A stretch of DNA of 64,000 bases from Bradyrhizobium sp. AUGA SZCCT0158 (GTDB lineage Bacteria > Pseudomonadota > Alphaproteobacteria > Rhizobiales > Xanthobacteraceae), in contig NZ_JAFCME010000002.1 in the NCBI RefSeq assembly GCF_018130065.1, positions 248,001 to 312,000 of the forward strand. Direction: 5' to 3'. Both the position numbers and the translations under genes were made by a program. The notes under the pieces are model-generated. The model was not told where the DNA came from, did no database searches, and saw only the letters and a list, made by a program, of their open reading frames with translations. Positions 26,455-33,685 of this stretch are shown here, in pieces. Within the stretch, counting starts at the first letter, position 1, and each line of letters starts with the position of its first letter.

Positions 26455-27729
26455 ATGACGACAGTGCCGAAACGTCAGCACCACGTGGTGATCGTCGGCG
26501 CCGGTTTCGGCGGGCTGGAAGCCGCCTTCGGGCTAGCCGGCGCAGCGGTGAAAATCACGCTGATCGACCGGCGCAACCACCATTTGTTCCAGCCGCTGCT
26601 CTATCAGGTTGCCACCGCATCGTTGGCGACCTCCGAGATCGCCTGGCCGATCCGTTACCTCTTGCGCGACCGGCCCGATGTCACGACGCTGTTCGCCAAC
26701 GTCAATGGCGTCGACGCCGCGGGCAAGCGCGTGCTGCTCGATGACGGCGAGGCACTGCCCTATGACACGCTGATCCTTGCCACCGGTGCGCGTCACGCCT
26801 ATTTCGGCCACGACGAATGGGAACCGTTCGCACCCGGGCTGAAAACGCTGGAGGACGCCACCACGCTGCGGCGGCGCATCCTGGTCGCCTTCGAGCGCGC
26901 CGAGCGCGAAACCGATCCGGCGCGGCGCGCCGCGCTGCTGACTTTCGTCATCATCGGCGCAGGCCCCACCGGCGTCGAACTCGCCGGCACCATCGCCGAC
27001 CTCGCCAGGGACACGCTGCCGAAGGATTTCCGCAACATCGACACCAGCAAGGCGCGCGTGGTGCTGATCGAGGCAGGTCCTCGCGTGCTCGCGGGCTTTC
27101 CCGACGATCTCTCCGCCTACGCGCAAACCTCGCTTGAGGGCCTCGGCGTCGAAGTGATGCTGGGAAAGCCGGTGACGGAATGCAGCATCGATGGCGTGGT
27201 CTATGGCGACACTAGGCTCGACGCGAAAACCATCATCTGGGCCGCGGGCGTACGTGCCTCACGCGCGGCCGAATGGCTGGGCGCGCCCGCCGATCGCGCC
27301 TATCGCGTGCAGGTAAAGCCGGACCTGACAGTGCCCGGCCATCCCGATATTTTCGCTGTGGGTGACACCGCAACGATTGCAGATGCGAGCGGAAATCCGG
27401 TGCCCGGCATTGCGCCGGCGGCCAAGCAACAGGGCCGCTACGTCGCTGCCCTCATCAAGGCGCGGCTCGGCGGCGGGACGCTGCCACCGTTCCGCTACAA
27501 ACATGCCGGCAGCCTGGCGCAGATCGGCAAGCGCAAGGCGGTGATCGATTTCGGCTGGATGAAGCTGCGCGGCAATCTCGCCTGGTGGATCTGGGGCATC
27601 GCCCACATCTATTTCCTGATCGGCCTGCGCCACCGGCTCAGCGTCGCCATGAGCTGGCTCTGGATCCACGCCAGGAATCAGCGCGCGGCGCGGCTGATCA
27701 CGCAAGGGAGCAGCAAGGTGACGGGGTGA
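26455..27729 (+). CDS. ndh: NAD(P)/FAD-dependent oxidoreductase, type II NADH dehydrogenase-like
   Basis: A 424-residue flavoprotein. The FAD Rossmann motif VVIVGAGFGGLEAAFGLAG is at the N-terminus and the NADH motif FVIIGAGPTGVELAGTIADL near residue 165. HHLFQPLLYQVATASLATSE and IFAVGDTATI are typical for NDH-2. A hydrophobic stretch near the C-terminus (WWIWGIAHIYFLIGL) fits peripheral membrane attachment. NDH-2 passes electrons from NADH to quinone without proton pumping. The ATG at 26455 gives the usual N-terminus; an upstream ATG at 26416 lacks a ribosome-binding site. Confidence 0.9.
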   Translation: MTTVPKRQHHVVIVGAGFGGLEAAFGLAGAAVKITLIDRRNHHLFQPLLYQVATASLATSEIAWPIRYLLRDRPDVTTLFANVNGVDAAGKRVLLDDGEALPYDTLILATGARHAYFGHDEWEPFAPGLKTLEDATTLRRRILVAFERAERETDPARRAALLTFVIIGAGPTGVELAGTIADLARDTLPKDFRNIDTSKARVVLIEAGPRVLAGFPDDLSAYAQTSLEGLGVEVMLGKPVTECSIDGVVYGDTRLDAKTIIWAAGVRASRAAEWLGAPADRAYRVQVKPDLTVPGHPDIFAVGDTATIADASGNPVPGIAPAAKQQGRYVAALIKARLGGGTLPPFRYKHAGSLAQIGKRKAVIDFGWMKLRGNLAWWIWGIAHIYFLIGLRHRLSVAMSWLWIHARNQRAARLITQGSSKVTG

Positions 27730-27734
27730 GCGAT

Positions 27735-27880
27735 CTTCTCCCTCGCCCCGCTCTTGCGGGGAGAGGGTCGGGGTGAGGGGCTCTCTCCAAGAGTGACGTC
27801 ACTCGTGAGACCTGTACCCCCTCACCCGGATCGCATCTGCGATGCGATTCGACCTCTCCCCGCAAGCGGGGCGAGGTAAG
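27735..27880. repeat. CCCTCGCCCCGCTCTTGCGG-type alphaproteobacterial repeat
   Basis: Outer arms CTCGCCCCGCTCTTGCGGGG and CCCCGCAAGCGGGGCGAGG form nested hairpins; inside are the perfect palindrome GAGTGACGTCACTC and ATCGCATCTGCGATGCGAT. It fills the gap between the convergent NDH-2 and binding-protein genes and could end both transcripts. Confidence 0.88.
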
Positions 27881-27900
27881 AAACCGCGACGGCGCGACCC

Positions 27901-29118
27901 TCACTTCACCAATGAACACCCGCCGTCCGCCATCGGCCGGAACGCCTGATCGGCCGGGATCGTCGATACCAGCTTGTAATAATCATACGGATATTTCGAC
28001 TCCGCCGGCTTCTTCACCTCGAACAGATACATCGGGTGGATGACGCGGCCGTCCTGGCGGATGGTGACGTCGCCGAACAACTTGTCCTTGCCCTTGAACT
28101 TTTTCATCTGCGGCACGGCGTCCTTGGCATGGTCGCTGCCGGTCGCCGCCACCGCGTTGAGATAAGCGAGCGTGGAGGCATAGACGCCGGCCTGGTTGCC
28201 GCTCGGCATCTTGCCGTTCATGCCCGGCCGCGCCGCAAAGCGCTTTGCGAACGCGCGGGTGTCGTCATCCATGTCCCAGTAAAACGCCTCCAGCAGTTGG
28301 AGCCCCTGCGCGATCTTCAATCCCATGCCGTGCACGTCGTTGACGAACAACAGGAACGCCACCATGGTCTGGCCGCTCTGCTGGATGCCGAACTCATTGG
28401 CCTGCTTGACCGCATTGATGGTGTCGCCGCCGGCATTGGCAAGGCCGATCACCTTGGCCTTGGAACTCTGCGCCTGCAGCAGGAACGACGCGAAGTCCGA
28501 CGTGCCGAGCGGATGCTTGCTCGAGCCCAGCACCTTGCCGCCATTCTTTTCGATGTAGTTGGTGGCTTCGGCCTCGATGCCCTTGCCGAGCGCATAGTCG
28601 ACCGTGACGAAGTACCAGTCCTTGCCACCGCGCCCCATCATCGCCGCCGCCGTGGTGTTGCCGGTGGCCCAGGCGTCGTTGACCCATTGAATGGTGTTGG
28701 GCGAACAGGCCTTGCCGGTCAGGTCGGAGCTCGCTGTCGATGACGCCAGGAACGTCATGCGGGAGTCCCGCACCAGCGCATTGATGGCGAGCCCGACCGC
28801 CGAGTTCGGCACGTCGACAATGGCATCGACACCCTCGACATCGAGCCATTTGCGCGCGATCCCCTGACCGACGTCAGCCTTGTTCTGGTGATCGGCATAG
28901 ACGATCTCGACCTTGATGTTCTTGCCGCCGCCGCCAAAATCCTCCGCCGCCATGCGCGCGGCTTCCACCGACCCCATGCCGTTGGTGTCCTGGAAGATGC
29001 CGGAGATGTCGTTGAGCACGCCGACCCGGACGACATTTTCGGAAATCTCCGCCCGCGCCGGTCCGAACGCGGCGCAGGATAGCGCGAGCGCCAGATAGAC
29101 CCTGATATTCTTCATCAT
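27901..29118 (-). CDS. Liv-type ABC substrate-binding protein in the P450 operon
   Basis: A 405-residue periplasmic binding protein with signal peptide MMKNIRVYLALALSCAAFGP ending at ARA, then VVRVGVLNDISGIFQDTNGM. It is clearly a paralogue of the protein at 31825-33039: both carry the ADHQNKxDxGxGIAR segment and HPLGTxDxASFLLQAQ. Related proteins in Rhodopseudomonas bind lignin-derived aromatic acids. It lies last in the operon P450, ferredoxin, binding protein, so the ligand is probably a methoxybenzoate-like substrate of the P450. GGGAGAG precedes the start. No permease genes are next to it. Confidence 0.9.
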   Translation of the reverse strand: MMKNIRVYLALALSCAAFGPARAEISENVVRVGVLNDISGIFQDTNGMGSVEAARMAAEDFGGGGKNIKVEIVYADHQNKADVGQGIARKWLDVEGVDAIVDVPNSAVGLAINALVRDSRMTFLASSTASSDLTGKACSPNTIQWVNDAWATGNTTAAAMMGRGGKDWYFVTVDYALGKGIEAEATNYIEKNGGKVLGSSKHPLGTSDFASFLLQAQSSKAKVIGLANAGGDTINAVKQANEFGIQQSGQTMVAFLLFVNDVHGMGLKIAQGLQLLEAFYWDMDDDTRAFAKRFAARPGMNGKMPSGNQAGVYASTLAYLNAVAATGSDHAKDAVPQMKKFKGKDKLFGDVTIRQDGRVIHPMYLFEVKKPAESKYPYDYYKLVSTIPADQAFRPMADGGCSLVK

Positions 29119-29171
29119 TCTCTCCCTATCGATGTGATCGTTGTTGTTCCCGGACTGCGCCGGGTTTGAAT

Positions 29172-29495
29172 TCAGATCTGCCGGTCCGGCAGCCGCACGA
29201 CGAGGCCGTCGAGCTCCGGCGTGATCTTGATCTGGCAGGACAGCCGGCTGTTTGGCAGCCGCTCGGCGGCGACGCCGTGGAGCAGCTCATCCTCCTCCTC
29301 GCTCATCGGCGCGAGCCGCGCGATCCAGCCTTCATCGACATAGACATGGCAGGTCGCGCACATGGCGTTGCCGCCGCACTCGGCCACGATCTCGTCGACG
29401 CCGTGCGTGGTTGCGACCTGCATGACGCTGTCGCCGGCGCTCGCGTCGACGCGTTCGGAACGGTTGTCGGGGCGATTGAAAATGATGGTCGGCAT
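29172..29495 (-). CDS. [2Fe-2S] ferredoxin, redox partner of the P450 (Pux-like)
   Basis: A 107-residue adrenodoxin-type ferredoxin. The cluster ligands are visible as ECGGNAMCATCHVY (C-x5-C-x2-C) and the distal Cys in SRLSCQI. The C-terminal tail LDGLVVRLPDRQI is typical of P450-coupled ferredoxins. It starts nine bases after the P450 stop on the same strand. By family and position it should transfer electrons from a ferredoxin reductase, not found here, to the P450, as palustrisredoxin does for CYP199A2. Confidence 0.92.
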   Translation of the reverse strand: MPTIIFNRPDNRSERVDASAGDSVMQVATTHGVDEIVAECGGNAMCATCHVYVDEGWIARLAPMSEEEDELLHGVAAERLPNSRLSCQIKITPELDGLVVRLPDRQI

Positions 29496-29503
29496 GATCC
29501 GGC

Positions 29504-30715
29504 TCACGCTGCTTTGATTGACACGGGCAGGCTTTCGAGGCCGCGGAGCGTGTTGTTGAAACGGCGCGTCGCCGGCCCCGTGATCTCGATCGCGCTGACC
29601 CGTTTGGCCAGCGCCGAAAGCACCGCCTCGCCTTCCAGCCGCGCGACCAGCTGGCCGACGCACATGTGGATGCCGGAGCCATAGCCGACATGGCCACTGG
29701 TCTTGCGCGTGACGTCATATTCGTCAGGCCGGTCCCATCGCCGCGGATCGCGGTTGGCGGCGGCGAGGAACATCAGGATTTTCTCGCCCTCGCCGATCCG
29801 CGACCCGCTGATCTCGACGTCCCGTGTCGTGGTCCGGAAGAACGTCTGCACCGGGCTTTCGAACCGCACCGCCTCCTCAAAGGCGTTGCGCGCCAGCGTC
29901 GGGTCACTCCGCAGCCGCGCCCATTGATCGGGAAAACGCGCCAGGCAATAGACCGCCGCGCCGATGCCGTTGACCGTGGTATCGAGGCCGGCGCTGAGCA
30001 GCGAGCGCACCAGCAATGGCGCTTCCGCCGCCGTGATGTCGCCGGCATCGGCGCGGGCATGGATGCAGTCGCCGAAACCGCCGGGCGCGAGATTTTCGCG
30101 CTGGCATTGTTCGGCGACATAGGCCTGATGCGGCGCGGAGCGTTCGATCGCGTCCTGGCGCAGCTGGTTCGGCGGCCCGAACGAATTGAAGACGAGGCTC
30201 GCATAGGGCAGCAGGTTTTCGCGCCCCTCCGGCTTGAGCCCGAGCGCATCGGGAAACACGGACAGCGGATAGGCCTCGGCGAGGTCTGCGATGGCGTCGA
30301 AGCTGCCTTTGGCGAGCAGCGCTTCCACCCGGGATTCGGCGGCTGCGACAAAGCTGCCGCGCAATTGCTTCATCACCGTCGGCGAGAGCACCCGGCTCAG
30401 CACCGCCCGCGTGCGCGCATGTTCCGGCGGATCGGCCTCCAGAATGATGCTTTGCGGCCGCCATGCCTTTTCCTTCGCAAAGTCGCTGAGGCCGACGCCG
30501 CGGCTGGAGCAGAAGGTCAGAGGATCGTTGAGGACGGCATGGACCTCGGCATGGCGGGCGACGCCGTAGACCTTCCATTTGTCGAACCAAACGACCGGCC
30601 CGGCTTCCCGGAGCACCTCGTGGGCGGGATGCGGGTCTTCGAAGAACTCGATCGAGAACGGATCGATGTCCATATGCGGCACGCCTGCCGATGGCGTGAA
30701 GCCTGATGCACTCAT
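29504..30715 (-). CDS. Cytochrome P450, CYP199A-like (4-methoxybenzoate O-demethylase type)
   Basis: A 403-residue bacterial P450. The I-helix motif LLSAGLDTTVNGIGAAVYCL, the ExxR motif in FEEAVRFESP, and the haem ligand in GYGSGIHMCVGQLVARLEGE are present. Long stretches such as NDPLTFCSSRGVGLSDFAKE agree with what is known of CYP199A2 of Rhodopseudomonas palustris, which O-demethylates 4-methoxybenzoate to 4-hydroxybenzoate. GGGAGG precedes the ATG. It heads an operon with the ferredoxin and a binding protein and is divergent from a MarR gene. The exact para-substituted substrate range cannot be read from sequence. Confidence 0.93.
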   Translation of the reverse strand: MSASGFTPSAGVPHMDIDPFSIEFFEDPHPAHEVLREAGPVVWFDKWKVYGVARHAEVHAVLNDPLTFCSSRGVGLSDFAKEKAWRPQSIILEADPPEHARTRAVLSRVLSPTVMKQLRGSFVAAAESRVEALLAKGSFDAIADLAEAYPLSVFPDALGLKPEGRENLLPYASLVFNSFGPPNQLRQDAIERSAPHQAYVAEQCQRENLAPGGFGDCIHARADAGDITAAEAPLLVRSLLSAGLDTTVNGIGAAVYCLARFPDQWARLRSDPTLARNAFEEAVRFESPVQTFFRTTTRDVEISGSRIGEGEKILMFLAAANRDPRRWDRPDEYDVTRKTSGHVGYGSGIHMCVGQLVARLEGEAVLSALAKRVSAIEITGPATRRFNNTLRGLESLPVSIKAA

Positions 30716-30788
30716 TCCGACCTCCCAAAGTTTGTTCTTGTAAAGCGCTGGCGCATGTCCCTATCTCTCAAGCCTAGCGTTTGCAGCG

Positions 30789-31325
30789 ATGATCAGGGAC
30801 ATGAGCAGTCAACCACCCGCCAGGAATGCGCGCCGGCCGAGACCGGTGGAGGTCGCAGATGCCGATGACGGCCCGACCCTCGATCTCGAGCGCTACGTTC
30901 CGGCGTTCATCACCTTCATCGCCAACAAGCTCTCGAACAGCGCCACCGCGTTCTATCAGCGCAATTTCGGCGTCAACGTCACGGAATGGCGGATCATGTC
31001 GCTGCTGGCGATCGAGCCCGGCATCCCGGCCTCGCGGATCTGCCACGTGATCGGCTTCGACAAGGGGCCGGTCAGCCGCACCCTGTCGATGCTGCAGAAG
31101 CGCGGCCTGGTCGCGATCCGGACCGCCCCGGACGACGGACGCACCCATTCGATATCGCTGACCGCGAAGGGACGCGCGACCCACGACAAGGTCATCGTCG
31201 CCGCGCTTGAACGCGAACGACGGCTGCTGTCCGTCCTGCGCAAGGACGAGCGGGAAGTGCTGATCGACCTGCTGCGCCGCGTCCACGGCAATCTCGATGC
31301 CGTCAAGGGCGTCGGTGGCCCGTAG
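30789..31325 (+). CDS. MarR-family regulator beside the P450 operon
   Basis: A 178-residue MarR-type regulator with an N-terminal basic extension, then winged helix features NVTEWRIMSLLAIEPGIPAS, VSRTLSMLQKRGLV and DDGRTHSISLTAKG. It is divergent from the P450 with 73 bases between, so it likely represses that operon until an aromatic acid or CoA thioester is present. The start may be 30789 or the ATG at 30801, which has AGGGA just in front. Confidence 0.88.
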   Translation: MIRDMSSQPPARNARRPRPVEVADADDGPTLDLERYVPAFITFIANKLSNSATAFYQRNFGVNVTEWRIMSLLAIEPGIPASRICHVIGFDKGPVSRTLSMLQKRGLVAIRTAPDDGRTHSISLTAKGRATHDKVIVAALERERRLLSVLRKDEREVLIDLLRRVHGNLDAVKGVGGP

Positions 31326-31492
31326 GCGGCCCAGCAACGACCATTTCATGTGATGCGCGGCGGTCCGCGCCGCGTATGAAGCGGCGGCGTTCCGTGACCC
31401 GCCTTTGCTTTCGGGCATCCATACCTCCCTGCGAGACCCGGCAGCTGGGCTGCTTCTGTGGCCATCATTGATCGCGAGACTGTCACGAATTA

Positions 31493-31528
31493 GTTGCCGT
31501 GGCAACAATAGAGTGTTGCTAAGGCAAC
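31493..31528. promoter_or_regulatory. Paired dyads GTTGCC-GT-GGCAAC and GTTGCT-AA-GGCAAC
   Basis: The first dyad is perfect, the second has one mismatch, and their centres are 22 bases apart, two helical turns, so two dimers could bind on the same face. The first matches the livK site at 21358-21371 except at the central base pair and continues with the same TTGTTG on the minus strand. Confidence 0.55.
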
Positions 31529-31599
31529 GAAATGGTTGGTCGGGAACTTTGGCCGCTTTGCGAGCTGGGGGAATCGATGAACGGGTTATTATGGCGGCG

Positions 31600-31756
31600 C
31601 TCGTTATGCCCGGCCTTGCCGCCTTCGCTAAAGCTTCGGCGGGCCGACCACTCGTGGCCCCGTCGAAGCCCTGGCGGAGACGGGTGCCGGGCATCCACGT
31701 CTTTGCATCCATTAAGCAAGAAAGACGTGAATGGCCGGGACAAGCCCGGCCATGAC
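31600..31756. repeat. Palindromic repeat ending in AAGCCCGGCCATGAC
   Basis: Contains nested inverted repeats including CACGTCTTT...AAAGACGTG and the right arm GGCCGGGACAAGCCCGGCCA. The right arm matches the repeat inserted in the ABC ATPase gene at 41935-42024. Confidence 0.75.
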
Positions 31757-31824
31757 GAGAAAGCGAAAGTACTGACTGCTTTTGGGCCAGACCCTGACGA
31801 TGATCGCGCGCTACGGCGCGCCGT

Positions 31825-33039
31825 CTATTTCGACAGCGGACAGCCGCCGTCCTTCTCGGGCCGGAATGCATCCTCGCCCTTGATCGTGCCGACCACTTTC
31901 AAAAGGTCCCATTTCGACTGCGACTCATCGGGCTTCTTGACCTCGAGCAGATAGAGCGGATGGATCTTTCGGCCGTCGGCGCGAATGAAGCCCTTGCCGA
32001 ACAGGGGATCGTCGGTCGGCATCACCTTCATCGCTTCGACAACGGCCTTGCCGTCGGTGGCGCCGCCGGCCTTGTCGACGGCCTTGAGGTAGTGAATCAC
32101 CGAGGCATAGACGCCGGCCTGCATGTCGTTGGGATAGTTCTTCTGCGGGTGGCGCTCGGCAAACTTTGCGGCGAAGCGGCGGGTGCCGTCGTTCAGATCC
32201 CAGTAGAACGGATTCATGATCTGCGCGCCCTGTGCCGCCTTCAGCGTCAGCGCCGGCAACCCGTTCATGCCAAGGATCAGGCCGACCAGCTTCTGCTTCT
32301 GGGTCAGGCCGAATTCGGCCGCCTGCTTCATCGACGTAATGGTGTCGTCGCCGGCATTGGCGATGCCGACGATATCAGCACCCGAGCCTTGCGCCTGCAG
32401 CAGGAAGGAGGCGTAATCCGCCGTCCCCAGCGGATGACGGACGGCGCCGACCACCTCGCCGCCGGCGGCCTTAACCGCTTCCATCGCCTGCTTTTCCAGG
32501 TCATGCCCGAACGCATAGTCGGCGGTCAGGAAGAACCATTTCTTGCCGCCCTTCGCCACCACCGCCTTGCCGAGACCGTGGCCATAGGCGTAGGTGTCGT
32601 AGGTCCAGTGTACGGTGTTGGGGGTGCATTTCGCGCCGGTCAGCAGCACGGTTCCGGCGCCGGAGCCGATGAACACCTTGTTTTTCTGTTCGCTGATGCC
32701 GGCGACCGCGAGCGCGATCGCCGAGTTCGGCAGGTCAAAGATCGCATCGACGCTTTCGTTTTCATACCAGCGCCGCGCGATGCCGACGCCGATGTCAGGC
32801 TTGTTCTGGTGATCGGCCGCGACGACCTCCACGACCTTGCCGGCGGCCTTGCCGCCGTAATCCTCGACTGCCATCTGGGCCGCGACCACCGAACCGATGC
32901 CCTGGTAGGTCGCGAACACGCCGGACTGATCGTTCAGGATACCGATGCGGACTTTTTCCTGCGCCTGCGCGCCCGAGACGAGCAGGACCGCGGCCGCAGC
33001 AACCAGCGGCGTCTTCAGCCGCGAAAAAACATGACCCAT
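31825..33039 (-). CDS. Liv-type ABC substrate-binding protein, hydroxycinnamate/aromatic-acid type
   Basis: A 404-residue periplasmic protein with signal peptide MGHVFSRLKTPLVAAAAVLL ending at AQAQ, then VRIGILNDQSGVFATYQGIG. It is a close paralogue of the protein at 27901-29118. GGGAGG in front of the ATG at 33039 fixes the start; an upstream extension is not supported. It is divergent from a MarR gene and near feruloyl-CoA synthase, so p-coumarate, ferulate or benzoate-type ligands are likely, as for CouP-like proteins of Rhodopseudomonas. No permease genes are adjacent. Confidence 0.9.
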   Translation of the reverse strand: MGHVFSRLKTPLVAAAAVLLVSGAQAQEKVRIGILNDQSGVFATYQGIGSVVAAQMAVEDYGGKAAGKVVEVVAADHQNKPDIGVGIARRWYENESVDAIFDLPNSAIALAVAGISEQKNKVFIGSGAGTVLLTGAKCTPNTVHWTYDTYAYGHGLGKAVVAKGGKKWFFLTADYAFGHDLEKQAMEAVKAAGGEVVGAVRHPLGTADYASFLLQAQGSGADIVGIANAGDDTITSMKQAAEFGLTQKQKLVGLILGMNGLPALTLKAAQGAQIMNPFYWDLNDGTRRFAAKFAERHPQKNYPNDMQAGVYASVIHYLKAVDKAGGATDGKAVVEAMKVMPTDDPLFGKGFIRADGRKIHPLYLLEVKKPDESQSKWDLLKVVGTIKGEDAFRPEKDGGCPLSK

Positions 33040-33092
33040 CCGGTCCTCCCTGTGTTTACAACTCCAAAAGGCAATCTTCACGCTGCCGAAAT

Positions 33093-33111
33093 TACTTATA
33101 TAATATAAGTA
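33093..33111. promoter_or_regulatory. 19-bp palindrome, probable MarR operator
   Basis: TACTTATAT-A-ATATAAGTA is a perfect palindrome around one central base in the 112-base divergent region between the binding protein and the MarR gene. Its TATAAT lies in the position expected for promoter overlap. Binding by the adjacent MarR protein is inferred. Confidence 0.65.
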
Positions 33112-33151
33112 TTTTTCGGAGAGTCAATCTCGACCGGGAATCACCGAACAA

Positions 33152-33682
33152 ATGCAAAAGACCCGCAGCCGCGCCGCGGCGAAAAAATCCCCGCTGGTGG
33201 AAACCGCCGATGACAAGAAAAAGTCGCTCGATCTGAGCGCGTTACAGCAGACGCCCGGGTTCATGATCCGGATCCTGCAGCTCTTGAATTTCGAAGCTTT
33301 CTTCCGGCACTTCCAGGCGCTGGAAGTGTCGCCGGTGGAATATTCCATCCTCATGACCGTGCGCGACAACGAGGCCGTGACGCAGAGCGAACTCGCCGCC
33401 GTGCTCAAGATGCAGCTGCCCAACCTCGTGAAGATCCTGTCTGCCATGGAAGAGGCCGGCATCGTGAGGCGCAAGCGATCGTCCCGCGACAAGCGCGCGG
33501 TCGAGCTTTCGCTCAGCGCGGCCGGGCAAAGACGGGCCGATGAGGCAAGCCGGGCTGGCGAGATCTTCAATGAACAGACGCTCGCCCCGCTCAGCAAGCC
33601 AGAGAGGGCGGCATTTCTTCACATGCTGACGCGGCTGGTCGAGGCCTACCGGCGCGAACTTTCGCGAAGCGAAATCGCTTGA
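33152..33682 (+). CDS. MarR-family regulator divergent from the aromatic-acid binding protein
   Basis: A 176-residue MarR protein with a basic N-terminus, then LQQTPGFMIRILQLLNFEAF, the recognition part VTQSELAAVLKMQLPNLVKI and the wing RRKRSSRDKRAVELSLSAAG. Related MarR repressors of aromatic catabolism bind aryl-CoA thioesters. It ends three bases before the stop of the convergent feruloyl-CoA synthase gene. The 19-base palindrome upstream is its most likely target. Confidence 0.88.
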   Translation: MQKTRSRAAAKKSPLVETADDKKKSLDLSALQQTPGFMIRILQLLNFEAFFRHFQALEVSPVEYSILMTVRDNEAVTQSELAAVLKMQLPNLVKILSAMEEAGIVRRKRSSRDKRAVELSLSAAGQRRADEASRAGEIFNEQTLAPLSKPERAAFLHMLTRLVEAYRRELSRSEIA

Positions 33683-33685
33683 TAT

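Larger units (their letters stand above)
31326..31824. other. Gene-free stretch with operator pair, ribosome-binding site and repeat
   Basis: About 500 bases between convergent genes. On the minus strand it holds a dyad pair (31493-31528), then about 70 bases later an AGGGAGGT Shine-Dalgarno (31430-31423) and ATG codons at 31422 and 31418, as in an intact gene start. The frame from 31418 begins MPESKGGSRNAAASYAARTA and then runs antisense into the MarR gene, so the body of a gene seems to have been lost. The right part, 31600-31756, is palindromic repeat DNA. Confidence 0.5.

Noticed and set aside
30774..31418. Minus-strand frame starting at the orphan ribosome-binding site
   Set aside because: After about 31 codons it is antisense to the MarR gene and shows no domain, so it was not listed as a gene; only the start region is reported as interesting.
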